A DNA stretch of 64,000 nt from Ostrinia nubilalis (Eukaryota > Arthropoda > Insecta > Lepidoptera > Crambidae). The stretch lies in assembly GCF_963855985.1 (NCBI RefSeq), contig NC_087107.1, positions 1,054,001-1,118,000 of the forward strand, in the 5' to 3' direction. This document shows, piece by piece, positions 46,191 to 57,021 of this stretch (the first letter of the stretch is position 1; every line of letters starts with the position of its first letter). The position numbers were made by a program, and so were the translations under genes. Under the pieces are notes generated by a model. The model had not been told where the DNA came from, made no database searches, and worked only from the letters and a program-made list of their open reading frames with translations.

Positions 46191-46233
46191 GTAAATTTTT
46201 ATTTTTAGTATCTAATGTTACAAAGTAAGATAC

Positions 46234-46345
46234 TAAGGCTGAGTTGCACCACCTAACTTTGACGGTAACCGGTGCTTTTTGTATGGATTTTGACAGATTT
46301 TGGACGTTTGTCAAAGTGAAAGTAAGATGGTGCAACCCAGCCTTA
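46234..46345. mobile_element. MITE family M, copy 2
   Basis: TAAGGCTGAGTTGCACCACC at the left and, read inward from the right, TTAAGGCTGGGTTGCACCAT. The middle is slightly shorter than in copy 1. Confidence 0.85.
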
Positions 46346-48202
46346 ATGGATATTGAGTAACTTTGACGAACAGTATTGGCGAAGTGTACACTTTGAAAGT
46401 TAAAAAAATAAACTAAATGCTTTTAACACGCTAGACACAATGCAGTTTATCAACACAAAAATCCAATAACACAACATTAAAAAATCGAACCGTCAATATT
46501 TCCTGTCCAATAAATTTTAAAATTAGCACATAGAACATAGATTTAGGAATGTACTGAACCAACTGCGCGGAGGGTCGCATTGTGATGATTCGATTTGTAA
46601 CATAAAGCTTCACCATGAAATTTGAAGGGGTTGGATGGCACAACACCAAAGAATTTCCTTTTAGACAACCCTATCGACATATTGTCAATACTGCACACAA
46701 AAGAATTGATATTAATTTGACATACCATTAAAAATATTGCTTTTAAAATCACCGATCGAAGAATTCGCGCGGAAGATATTGCTGCAAATGGTGCTGCCAA
46801 ATGACGTCATAAAATAACAATTTACGATCGGTATTTCAACACAAGTCAAATGAATTAATTAACAAGGATTTGCATAAGAAGATCGATCGATGCTGTAAAA
46901 ATAAATCGGTTAAAGGGTTTTTTTTGACAAAAAGTTTATGGCGCCGTAAATGGTAGGTACTGAAGATTTTGCATATCATAAAAAAATAATAGGTGACATG
47001 ACACGCGTTTTCATTGTCAAATATGCTAATGATAGTAAACATTAATTTGTAACGGTTGATTTGTTAATATATGAAGCCAATTTGCATAATCACGATGATT
47101 TCTGAAAGGACCAAACGCCGGGTGTTGGTGATAATGATTGAAGAGATGACGTTTACTAGTTTTTTGATGTATCGCTAGTAAAATACTGACATTAAAGTTA
47201 TAACTCTATTTAATTTCAAGACACATCTGCGGTTATAACTTTAAACGGTGGTGATAAAATTTGAATCAAAAATTAAGCTAACGTTTTTTGAAATAAAAAA
47301 ATTGACAATTTTTTGGTTCCCACGAGTAAAAGTGTTATCAAAGGGTTAATTTAAAGTGACAGTTTTAAAATCGCGTCAAAATTATCTACGGTAGGTACTA
47401 CAAAATGCGTTGCGTTGCGTCAATCTGACTGACAGTTGAGGAGTGTGGAGAATTGGTGCTCGTGCGAATTATTGAATGAGTTGGGATAAGTGAAATGGTA
47501 TGACTAATTAAGAATAAGAATTGCGTAATGTCACCAGTGATAGAATAGAAGATTGAACTAACAAGGGTGGGAATTTTAGTTTTAATAAAATTAAACACCA
47601 ATGAAGAATACGAGTAAACTCCATAGATGTGACGTATCACAATTGAAACTGCTTAAAGTAATTTAATTACTTTTGTTACACCTCTATAAAACACAAACAA
47701 ACAAAGTTTTCCTCTTTATAATATTAGTGTAGATTTGCGTAAAGAAGTAGAAGAACTTTGAATGGTTTATTTTTCTAATTTGATTGTAAACCAAAACTTC
47801 AAAATTTTTTTTTCGACAAAATTGATAGAAACAAGAATCTCCTAAATACATTAAACCAGAATTTATCTAATGAAGTATAATAGCTAGGTACGTTATTAAC
47901 AAACTTCATTACATTCGTAGTCTTCATCACCAAACAAGACTCGCACTAAAACCTTAATCATTTCTTGTATAATAGTCTCAGTAATTAGAGAAAACAGTAA
48001 TTTGCTCGTAAAAAAGCCGTAAGTCCTTTGTTTTAGATCCTTAGGGAATTGGGGGAAGGGTTTATTCGTTTTGTATGGGTTATGAAATAAAATGACTCTG
48101 TGCGTCTGTTTCGCTGTTTATCAGATGTTTATAGGTTTATGGAGGCCGAGATCCTACAGTAAATCCTATTATTTGCAATGTCTTTAAAATTGTTTTAATT
48201 TG
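46346..48202. other. Non-coding; Helitron end fragment at 47685-47733
   Basis: No gene is supported. Open frames of 68-85 codons on the minus strand have no recognisable domain. TGACGTCA occurs at 46802-46809. Confidence 0.45.
47685..47733 (-). repeat. Helitron 5'-end fragment
   Basis: Minus strand reads A|TCTACACTAATATTATAAAG followed by AAACAAAC-type sequence, like the 5' ends at 52844 and 54474. Confidence 0.5.
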
Positions 48203-48385
48203 TTTTGTTCCAGCAGTTAGAGGTAAGATAACTAGTTTCTCTGTGATTGACGATTCCGGGTGAAACTCGCTTTCGTCTTTGGCCTGATCATTACTTTCCT
48301 GGTGATCATTATCATTACATCAGACCCGATCATTACATCAGGTGAGATGCAGGCTAAAAGCTACTCTTTATTAAGACAGAAAATC
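48203..48385 (+). repeat. SINE family A body and tail, degraded, with internal duplication
   Basis: GTTCCAGCAGTTAGAGGTAA, GATTCCGGGTGAAACTCGCT and GGCCTGATCATTACTTT follow the order of 29212-29538. A CATCAG...GATCATTAC unit is then repeated before the GTGAGATGCAGGCTAAAAGC tail. The head is missing. Confidence 0.75.
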
Positions 48386-48770
48386 TGACCATTATTGTCA
48401 TTGTTTCAGAATTGTTATCTCTTCCACTTTAATAACTTGTTTTCCCATCACTATCATGTTATCTTGTCTCTCGCTTCTTAATCCTTACTTTAACGACTCT
48501 TTCTTTAAACATAATTAATCTCTGTCCGCAGTTGGGGACCCCTGACAATTTCATTAGACGCTGGAACATTAGTAAATAAGAATTAGGAAGCCAGATGTTG
48601 CGAACTGTGGGTCGTAACTCCTTTTTATTTTGTTTTATTACTGGCAAAGGTAGCTTAGTAAATATTGTTTTACTACTGAACTATGTAGGTCACTGATGTT
48701 TTTACGGTAATGATCAAACTAAGAATAGGATGTATTACGTTAAGAAATTTAAGAATGTCAATGCAGTTAT
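48386..48770. other. Non-coding spacer
   Basis: Nothing recognised. Confidence 0.4.
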
Positions 48771-48903
48771 ACCCACCAGATGGACCGACGACCTGATAAA
48801 GGCGCTGGATGCAGGCCGCTACCAACCGCGCGATGTGGAAGTCATTGGGGGAGGCCTATATGTTCAGCAGTGGACGTCTTGTGGCTGAAATGATGATGAA
48901 TGA
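48771..48903 (+). repeat. RTE-type LINE 3' end, degraded
   Basis: ACCAGATGGACCGACGACCT, GCTGGATGCAGGCCGCTACC, ATTGGGGGAGGCCTATATGT and CAGCAGTGGACGTCTTGTGG are followed by GCTGAAATGATGATGAATG. It belongs to the same subfamily as 38181-38327. Confidence 0.85.
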
Positions 48904-49370
48904 TATTTTAAAAAAATCGATCCATGATACAATTATCTACATACATGGTTATTATAGGTACATCTGAAGATACTGATATAAATATGTTACAGACTGTTCC
49001 TTCGGTATTAGGCGTTTTCATTTTGTTCTCGGAATCCAAAGTTTTGGATTTGGAAACATACCAGACAACAATACTCTGTTTTCTGTGAGATCCAAACAAA
49101 TAATACCCCCGCAATCAACAACAAAACGAGAAAAATAAAGTACCGACCTGACAGGTACGCCATTAGAGGCAAATCAAGAGATTCCTACCGAATGCCTACA
49201 GTATCCCCCCATTATGCTGACGTAAGCATTTTTACTGCAACCGTATTTTGTGGAGACCAACGCTAATGGGTGTAAGGGAATCTAATAAAGAAACGGGATT
49301 GCTGAAGACAGTAATAAATAAACGTTTGGTGTACCGAGGATTGTATAAGTGTACCAAGGAAAATTCGTCG
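48904..49370. other. Non-coding spacer
   Basis: Nothing recognised. A 68-codon minus frame has no recognisable domain. Confidence 0.4.
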
Positions 49371-49643
49371 GCCGTTTGGTGTAGTGGTTCGAAACGGGCT
49401 ACTATTCCGGAGGTAGCGGGTTCGATTCCCGCACAGTACAAACATTTGAGTGCATGAACATATTTGTTTATATTGGACTGGGTGTTTTCTATGTATAATA
49501 AGTATGTATTTACAAAAAAAAAAGTATTTAAGTATGTTTATATCCGTTGTCTAGTAGCCATAGTACAAGCTTTTCTTAGTTTGGGACTAGAAGCGCAGTG
49601 TAAAATGTCTAAGGATATTTATTTATTTATTATTATTTATAAA
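49371..49643 (+). mobile_element. tRNA-derived SINE family B, full-length copy 2
   Basis: GCCGTTTGGTGTAGTGGTTC head, B-box GGGTTCGATTCCC, body and ATTTATTT tail as in 28077-28349, with only scattered substitutions. The close similarity of two copies 21 kb apart points to fairly recent activity. Short proteins predicted from either strand here are SINE artefacts. Confidence 0.92.
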
Positions 49644-49695
49644 TGAACTAGAAAATGTATAGGTTAGGTATTACTTCTCTGCTGTGAATTTTTAC

Positions 49696-49816
49696 GAGTT
49701 GTACCATCTTACTTTAAATATAACAGACGTCAAAAGGCTGACAAACTCCGTACTACAAAAAAAACACTGGTCATGGTTATAGTTACGATTAAAGTAAGGC
49801 GGTGTAACTCAGCATA
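49696..49816. mobile_element. MITE family M, copy 3 (diverged)
   Basis: Starts GAGTTGTACCATCTTACTTT and ends AAAGTAAGGCGGTGTAACTC, both diverged from the family ends. AACTCCGTACTACAAAAAAA marks the middle. Confidence 0.7.
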
Positions 49817-50169
49817 AAACATTTTGTCCTACGGAACGCTGTGAAAAAAAATTTTTTTTTTATCGTGAATATGACAGTTACAAGTATCAAGATTTAGCTA
49901 ATCTAGTAGTGAATAACCAAATGAAAAACATCAAAATAAAAAATATCTACCACTTGTTTATTCTCCCATCTGACCACCTGCTAATCAAGCCCAATTCATT
50001 CTGCGTTCCGCCATCAAAAGATAAAACGCGAAGATAAGAATAACACAATTAATTAAATATTTGTCATATTTTGACATTGTGCCTCGCGTTTGATTGGCTG
50101 ATAGTGACATAGTAAAAATAAGAAAAGACAGCCCACTTGATTGACCACGCGCCATTTGCGCCTTTGTTA

Positions 50170-51006
50170 CTAAAGCTGAGTTGCACCACCTAACTTTGAC
50201 CGTAACTATAACGATAACGTTTTTTGTATGGAGTTTGACAGGTTTTTGACGTTTGTCAAAGTTTAAGCACAGAATACATAATAGTAGCAACAGAAATTAC
50301 ACTCCTTTGTGTAGGATCAGATGCCGGCATTTTAACGGTAATAATAATAATGCAAAATATCCAACGCACATGGTGCATTCGAAATCGCACCTTACTACTA
50401 CGCTATTTTTTTGTGTTCAGAATTGATCTACCTCACAGCTCAAGCGTCAGGGTTGTATAAGCAAAGTAAAATAAATAAAAACTTAATTTTAAGAAGCATT
50501 TATTGTATTTACGATTAAACTTTAATCTAGTGGTGTTTGTATAATCGTACCATCTCTAAAGTACTTCAGTGTTGCGATAATTCGAAATTGGACAAACAGT
50601 TTTAAAAGGTGTAGTGTCGGAAAATAGCCACGGTAAAGTAAAAGTTAATGTTTTAATTAGGTAAAATATTTTTTTTGCTACAGTTTTTTGTCATAAGTAT
50701 TTCAAAATTATTTAAAAAGTGTTTTTTTTATTATTTAAATCACTACAGTTAATTATTATTTCTAAATATTACGATTTCCATTAAAGAAGAATAACAGTGC
50801 TGTTGGAACAATAAACCTTGATTGCAACGATGATCGACCGAGCGTGTATAGAAATACGCGTGTGCTCACAGGCGCGTCACGGCGCGTGACGGTCCTGACT
50901 GATTTGCAACTTGAAGTTGTCGCGCGCTGTAGGTAATTATCTCGGCCGGCATAGGCGAGTGACGGAGGCCTGGTTTAAGTAAGATGGTGCAAGCAACCCA
51001 GTCTTA
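50170..51006. mobile_element. MITE family M, copy 4, split by element X
   Basis: The left part 50170-50267 runs from AAGCTGAGTTGCACCACCTA to GTCAAAGTTTAAG. The right part 50973-51006 resumes GTTTAAGTAAGATGGTGCAA. Together they give the arrangement of the uninterrupted copies at 38614 and 46234. The repeated GTTTAAG is the duplicated target. Confidence 0.87.
50268..50972 (-). mobile_element. Unclassified transposon 'element X', copy 2, nested, with 7-bp TSD
   Basis: It begins CACAGAATACATAATAGTAG and ends GACGGAGGCCTG on the plus strand, the reverse complement of copy 1 at 2707-3472. GTTTAAG at 50261-50267 and 50973-50979 is the target duplication, confirmed by the empty-site arrangement in other family M MITEs. 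It lacks the poly-T fragment nested in copy 1 and has about ten extra bases (CGGCGCGTGACG region). No coding frame is present. Confidence 0.85.
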
Positions 51007-52578
51007 GACTACTTAAGTCTCAAAACATTACTTTTATTTTTATAGTTGCCATTTACTGAAAAACTATATTATTTTAAGTTTGTAACACGAATTGGTAGAA
51101 CTAACAAAGAAATGAACAAAAATTATGTTTTAAGTAGTAATTTTTTATTTCTATAAGTATGCACTTAAGTAAGAAAGAGCTTAATAAATGTAAAAGTTTG
51201 CTGTGATTAATATAACTTAAAATATAATAGGCTAAAAGCCGTCTTCAGTTTATGCTCCAGGCAAAGTGAAATATTTTTGTGGGTTCTGTTCACCCATTGA
51301 AGTTATTTTGTGAAGTAAAACTGGTTGATGGTGAAATGGCTGATCTTATTAGTCTACGAGTTTTTTGGATACGGGGGAGCAAAAATTACGTAGTTATTAT
51401 CTCAGCCAAATCAAATGTAAGGGAAATGGTAATTATAGCAATTTGTCGCCCTTCTGTTCGTTTGCTTTTTTTTGTCAATTTTTCGTTTTGAGAGGCTTAT
51501 TTGTTTTGGTGAAAAGAAAATTCACCAGATGATGGAAAAATTGTATAAAAACAAGTAACTAATGTTAATTGGAAGATCGTTTCAAAATTGAGGAAATGAT
51601 AAAAGTATGAATGATAACGATAATTCAATTAGTGTTTAATTCAGATGTAAATTAAACACTAATTTTTAAAGTTCAAAATTATTTAAACAAGTTTTTTTTT
51701 TTGTAAAAACACAACTGAAGTAAAATCTACCTACATCAATCTTAATTAGCCGTCATATCTTGATAAAGATGGCTTTTGATGTAAGCAATAAGTAAACTTG
51801 CAATAAACTAAACTGGAAATTGATAAAAATATAAGTGATTGTGCAGCTCATCTGGGGACCGAACCGATTGTTACTAAATGGCTACTCACTATTCTTAAGC
51901 TCAATCTAAAAGCTTAAAATCCGTGAACGTAAGTGGTAATTATCCGCTAATTTCGTGACAAAACGCCGCTCACGCCATCTAGCAGTCAATTCTGATAATA
52001 TTACCACCATATGGTGGTTTTACTTAATCGTTTTGTACGTTTGAGCGTTTGTGGAAAGTGGGAATGAGTAATCCACCTGGACTATGACGACGTTTAAAAC
52101 TTTATTTAACGACAAAGAATATGACGAATAATAAGACTTATATGTAAGAATAATAAGACGAAGAATAAAACTTCCAATCTTATCATTGAGAGATTACTTA
52201 GTTAGTGTATTTAATGGATCTAAATCAATTACTATTAATTAGAATTTTTGCCAAAGCAGCGGTCAACGTTACATAAACTACCAATTTTTACACGTTGTCT
52301 TACGCGCTAAGCTTCTGTCAATTTCTTATTACAGTTTGGTAAATCTACGAAATTTCTTTTAATCAAAGAAAACAACATTATACCAAAATAACAGAGAAGG
52401 ATATGCGTGTATACTTGCTCTTACTTTTTCATAACCTAGCTGTAACAATCTTTGGGCGAAGATAATAATATCCCCCGGATAGGTTGTTGGAAGAGATCGT
52501 TTTTTAGCGATAAGACCATCTCTTTTGGTTGTCATATCTTTCTTTTCTTGTTTTGTGTGGTGTACAATTTATCTACCT
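51007..52578. other. Non-coding; one 15-bp hairpin
   Basis: AT-rich, no supported gene. A perfect 15-bp stem lies at 51627-51664. Confidence 0.45.
51627..51664. repeat. Perfect 15-bp hairpin
   Basis: AATTAGTGTTTAATT and AATTAAACACTAATT enclose an 8-nt loop. It is too AT-rich and too short for a microRNA precursor call. Confidence 0.8.
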
Positions 52579-52760
52579 ACTAGCTTTCCGCCCGCGGCTT
52601 CGCCCGCGTGGAATTTTGTCTGTCACAGAAAAACTTTATCGCGCGCGTCCCTGTTTCAAAAACCGGGATAAAAACTATCCTATGTTCTTTCCCGGGACTC
52701 AAACTATCTCTATGCCAAATTTCATCAAAATCGGTTGAGAGGTTTAAGCGGGAAAGCGTA

Positions 52761-52813
<53 letters not shown>

Positions 52814-52844
52814 GTTACTTTCGCATTTATAATATTAGTTGGGA
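52579..52844 (-). mobile_element. Non-autonomous Helitron with (CTGT)n tract
   Basis: Minus strand: 5' end A|TCCCAACTAATATTATAAAT, then a (CTGT)n microsatellite (plus 52761-52813), then ATTTTGATGAAATTTGGCAT. The 3' end is GCGGGCGGAAAGCTAGT with the hairpin GCGGGCGAAGCCGC just inside. TC and CTAG(T) termini with a 3' hairpin are Helitron features. The 266-bp length leaves no Rep-helicase. Confidence 0.8.
52761..52813. repeat. (ACAG)n microsatellite
   Basis: About thirteen tandem ACAG units inside the Helitron. Confidence 0.97.
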
Positions 52845-52903
52845 TGGGATATATTCTATCAGCTATTCTCTCGGCTATTAACAATACCATAGACCTACCC
52901 AAT

Positions 52904-53232
52904 TAGGGTTGCCAGGCGTCCGGCTTTAGCCGGACATGTTTGGCTTTTTAGGGTCTTGTCCGGCCAAATATTGCCTTGTCCGGCCTGTCCGGCTTTTGTT
53001 AGGCTTTTTATTTGGTTGCCGCGCCAGGCGCAAGTCGAGCCCACAGAATCATATGAAGCGGACGCATCAGGATGTTGGTTAGCAACCGATGATGATAGTA
53101 CTCACTCATGAGCTGACACTAATTGCACCCCCCCCCCCCCCCCCCCCGTCACATGTCCGGCTTTTAGGGTAAAATGTCCGGCCAAATGAAACACAAAGTC
53201 CGGCTTTTGGGATTTTGGACCTGGCAACCCTA
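52904..53232. mobile_element. Non-autonomous hAT element with 8-bp TSD
   Basis: Ends TAGGGTTGCCAGG and CCTGGCAACCCTA are inverted repeats. TACCCAAT flanks both sides (52896-52903 and 53233-53240). Both the 8-bp duplication and the TAGGG-type end are hAT hallmarks. Several GTCCGGC / GCCGGAC motifs cluster near both ends, as expected of subterminal transposase sites. The interior has a C20 run and no transposase. Confidence 0.92.
53128..53147. repeat. C20 homopolymer
   Basis: Twenty consecutive C residues inside the hAT element. Length is prone to sequencing error. The complementary G-run could form quadruplexes. Confidence 0.9.
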
Positions 53233-54339
53233 TACCCAATCCACTTACAGACAGTGGACTTTCCCATAACCGAGCAACTAATCCAATCGCGAGTGTCGTG
53301 TCGCAAATTGAAACCTCTGCCGGCTAATGGGTTAAGCCTAACATAACGTAATTCGATTATGGGACATTTCTGCTGAATGTGTGAATGGCGGATAATAGCC
53401 ATAACCGGGGCTGGGAACGAGAATTGACCACGAAATTCGCAAGTCAGAGTGATAATTATAATAAAAATCTGTTGTGAATTTTTGATTTAAAAAAATATAG
53501 TAGGGAAATCTAAACAAAAAAATAAAATCAAAGTTATTTCTAAACAAAGAATGTTATCCAGATTAATAGTTTTATTTATTCTTAAAGAGGATGTTTTGTG
53601 TCTGTAACGTAAGTAATAAAAGTTTCATCTTAAAGTACCACTACACATTTTATTTTCCTGTGCAATTATGCACATGCTAAATAACTGATTGGAATTTTAG
53701 TTCGTTTTTGCATTGTTTAACAATACGTACATACTTAACTTTATTTTATTTATATTTCATTTAGCAATTTCTATTTTATTGCCAGTGTTTTATTTGACAG
53801 ATCGTATAAGTTCGTCGTACCTATACATTTTCAGCTCTTTCCTTCCCTTACCTTCTGATAAAATTATTCACAAAAACCTTATGTTAAATGATGGTTGGAT
53901 GGATAGGATGATTTTACTTTGAGATTATCTGAATATTTTAAATTTTCAAGGGGCCCAAAGTTTTCTTAAAGACTATATCCCCTAAAGTTGCAAGTTAAGG
54001 CGATAAATGAACAATGTGTAAAGTGTCACTCCAGGCACTAATGACCAATCGCAGCCGAAGCCCGTTTACGACGCCATTTACGGCCTCCACGAGCACTAAC
54101 TTACATGATTATTCAGACCCTCACCACTAGGGCTGTCAACCTTTACGATAGCTAATCGATCGATTAACATTTAATTAAAAAAAATACATAACAGTGATAA
54201 CCAATGAGATCGCTGAATATTAATTTGACCTCTTACTTGTCACACGGGTCATATAATTTTATTTTGTGGCGATATGTTTCAGTGAATTAATGTGAATTGT
54301 AGAAGCAATATTATACTACTAATTAATGTAGACACAGAC
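53233..54339. other. Non-coding, nothing recognised
   Basis: AT-rich with a few GC patches near 53260-53420 and 54040-54100. No gene is supported. Confidence 0.4.
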
Positions 54340-54474
54340 ATAATACCTGAGAGAAAAGTAACTTGAGCGACTTGCCTTAGACCGTGTGAAAGATTTTTTC
54401 AAATCGGTCCGTTAGTTTCGGAGTCTATTCAATACAAACAAATAATAATCGTATCTAAAATATTAGTGTAGAGA
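54340..54474 (-). mobile_element. 5' part of a Helitron-like element
   Basis: Minus strand starts TCTCTACACTAATATTTTAG and contains TTTGTTTGTATTGAATAGAC, TCCGAAACTAACGGACCGAT and AAAAAATCTTTCACACGGTC. No 3' CTAGT end follows, so it is truncated. Confidence 0.55.
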
Positions 54475-55607
54475 ACCTTTAATATAATATCAACTAATGA
54501 TACTGGTAATTTCTATTTATTCGAGAATAAATTTTAAATAATACATTAACTTAAAATGACTTAAAAACTAAAATTTAAAAATTACTAATTATAAAAACTA
54601 ATGATACTTATATACGAAAATTAATATTGCAATACATTCACAGACATTCACAGAATTAAGCTATTGAGCATATTCCACCAATACCCATAAAGCCGGCAAC
54701 CCTGCGATGATCGACAGAGGCGTAAAGTTTACGAGTAGCACGCTCTCTTTTAATTCGCGGCTATATTTATGTTATTGGCGATGGTTTGATGAACAATGAG
54801 GAGGAGTGGCGGACGCTGTCAATCGGAGGGACAGTTTGATTGCTGGGAATATGGATTACCTATGGGAATAGAGTAATTCAGTCATTGGAGTAATATTACT
54901 AGCGTAAGTAAATACCTATGAGTAGTAGATATGAAAGGAAAACTTGTGATTCAGCGTAAAGAAAAATGTCAGTGAAGTTTTTACTTCTTCCAATCTGGTA
55001 AGCTGTCATTGTGTGCTGTTATTTCCACTTTCGCGTTACTTTTTAGATGATGTTTCACTGCAACATCTTATTTAGTTGTAATACTCAAGTGCTGTTTTTC
55101 ATCTTAAATGTATTTTGTAGGCTTATGTCCTCTAGAATGTGAGCTTTCATATATCGAGATTGGCTTAGGCAATACACGCAAGATCTACTTGTGTGTTACG
55201 AAAATACATTTCATTCTTGTATACCGATTTTATTTACTCATCATCAGAAATCATTCCCGCGACCCTCAAAATATTCGTCCGTCATAAATATCGTCCGTCC
55301 ATCTCGTCGCGGGTGACGTCGCACGTGCGTCAGTTATCGTAAAATTTTACGACGTCGTCGTAGCTCGGACGCGACGCTTCCGATGTGGGAAACTCGGTGT
55401 TGTGGTCTGTATCGGGTAAATAACTACTATTAGATATTTGGTTTTGTCCATTTTTAGTTTTTGGGTACATATTACTTACTGTTTATTTGGAAAAACTTGA
55501 TTCCATTTAAAAATTATACGAGCAATTCCATTAAAAACTTGTAGGAAGGAAAAACGTGAAGGTGCGTGTTTATGACTGCAATTATTATTGTACTTTTTTA
55601 TTATAGT
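54475..55607. other. Non-coding; GC island at about 55255-55400
   Basis: The island reads GTCGCGGGTGACGTCGCACG, ACGACGTCGTCGTAGCTCGG and the like, rich in ACGTC cores and unique in the window. The rest is AT-rich spacer. Confidence 0.4.
55255..55400. promoter_or_regulatory. Candidate regulatory or promoter island, CpG-rich
   Basis: CpG-rich stretch with repeated CGTCC, GACGTCG and TCGTCG motifs, flanked by AT-rich DNA. It ends with AACTCGGTGTTGTGGTCTGT. No open frame. Could be a promoter or a GC-rich repeat not otherwise seen here. Confidence 0.28.
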
Positions 55608-55724
55608 CTTAGGCTGGGTTGCACCATCATATTTTAACTTTGATAAACGTCAAAAATCTGTCAAACTCCATACAAAAAACACCGGTTATCGTTATAGTTA
55701 CCGTTAAAGTTAGGTGGTGCAACG
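55608..55724. mobile_element. MITE family M, copy 5 (inverted)
   Basis: Starts TTAGGCTGGGTTGCACCATC and ends AGTTAGGTGGTGCAACGTG. The centre AAACTCCATACAAAAAACAC is the reverse complement of that in copy 1. The right end is slightly truncated. Confidence 0.85.
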
Positions 55725-55848
55725 TGTACTTTCTCGATGTTGTAATCTTTAGTCCTATAATTATTTTGACATTATTTTAAGATACACGATTTGTTATAGG
55801 TATACCTATTGAAGGCACAGTTTTGCTTTATTTTTTATGAAAAACGAG

Positions 55849-55940
55849 GCAGGAATTTGACGGCAATCACACTTGATGTTAATTGAGATGCAGTCTAGGC
55901 TCTATCTAGGTTAGGTGGTTGGGCTAGAAGCTATAAACAA
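55849..55940 (-). repeat. LINE-tail-like repeat (family L1), copy 3
   Basis: Reverse complement of the family: GAGGCAGGAATTTGACGGCA, ATCACACTTGATGTTAATTG and GAGATGCAGTCTAGG correspond to blocks in 46056-46190. Confidence 0.6.
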
Positions 55941-56916
55941 AAACGGTATTGGTATTTATGAACGTTCTCAAATCACTGAGGTATAAATCTCAATAGGTAC
56001 CTGCTAAAAGTATTTCGTACGATGGTTCTTAACAAAATAAAGGGGGCGCAGAAAAAACAGCAAAGGAAAATACAAACCACAATAAATTCAGTCAGACATT
56101 ATCGCTGACCTCTATTTGTACAATAACTTGTCCCCACTCGGACAAATACAAAACCCACATATTAATACTGAAATAAATCGTGGGCTTTATCCCGTTGACA
56201 CAGAGATTATATATGAAAGTGTATGGCTTTGTTAAGAAATGTGTTTTATGAAAACTTAAACGGTTAGTGTATTTTGTTATTAATAATACCTACTTAACTT
56301 AAAAAACTGCCAATAAGGTTAACAATTTATTAGCGAATTATTATTAATAAATTACCCGATCCAGAAACTAAAATAAACACCAAATAATCTTCTTTTCTGC
56401 CATTCAACTCTTAACAGAGCAATCGCAGTCGCGTTGAGGCGTTTACATCCAATGTAGAGACGGATGCAGGTCATTGTAGATGTTAATAGGTATTTTACGA
56501 GTATACATGATTATCTAAAACTTATATTTTTTTTAATTGAATTCAACATTTTCAAATTCAAATTATTTTATTGCATGTCACATTTTAGCAAATGGTAGTT
56601 TATCGGAATATTAGGAATACCACAAAACCACATTTATGTATTGACTACCTACAATACAAAAGTACACTGCGCAGCTTTATCTTCAGGAACCCCCAAAAAG
56701 TGTGTTAACAAACAAAAAGATTTATCCCCGAGTGCCAGATAAGTTCGCAATCCGACGTTAAATAAATATAGTGGAAGGAACCAATAAAAGTATATGGCCT
56801 AATCGCTATCCAATATTTTCTTACAATTCCGTTGAAGGTTTTCCTTTACAGTCTACGATGAGGATAATGTGGATATTTCTGTAAGAAAATTCACTAAGAA
56901 ACATTTTAGTGACTTA
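55941..56916. other. Non-coding, nothing recognised
   Basis: AT-rich, no supported feature. Confidence 0.4.
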
Positions 56917-57021
56917 TGCTCGTTTTCACCATCAATCCCTAATGTTTAAGTGACCCCTATGAAAACAAAATTCTTGTTAAGTGTTACCATATGAATTAGG
57001 GATTGATGGTGAAAACGGGCA
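56917..57021. mobile_element. 105-bp MITE (TGCTCGTTTTCACC ends)
   Basis: Left TGCTCGTTTTCACCATCAAT and right read inward TGCCCGTTTTCACCATCAAT, continuing CCCTAAT on both sides, a TIR of 27 bp with one mismatch. No clear duplication. Confidence 0.87.

Noticed and set aside
49232..49457. Short proteins on both strands, such as a CGNRTRYLRN-like peptide
   Set aside because: These are translations of the SINE head and are common false gene models.
51627..51664. MicroRNA precursor at the 15-bp hairpin
   Set aside because: The stem is too short and AT-rich. No known miRNA mature sequence was recognised here or elsewhere in the window.
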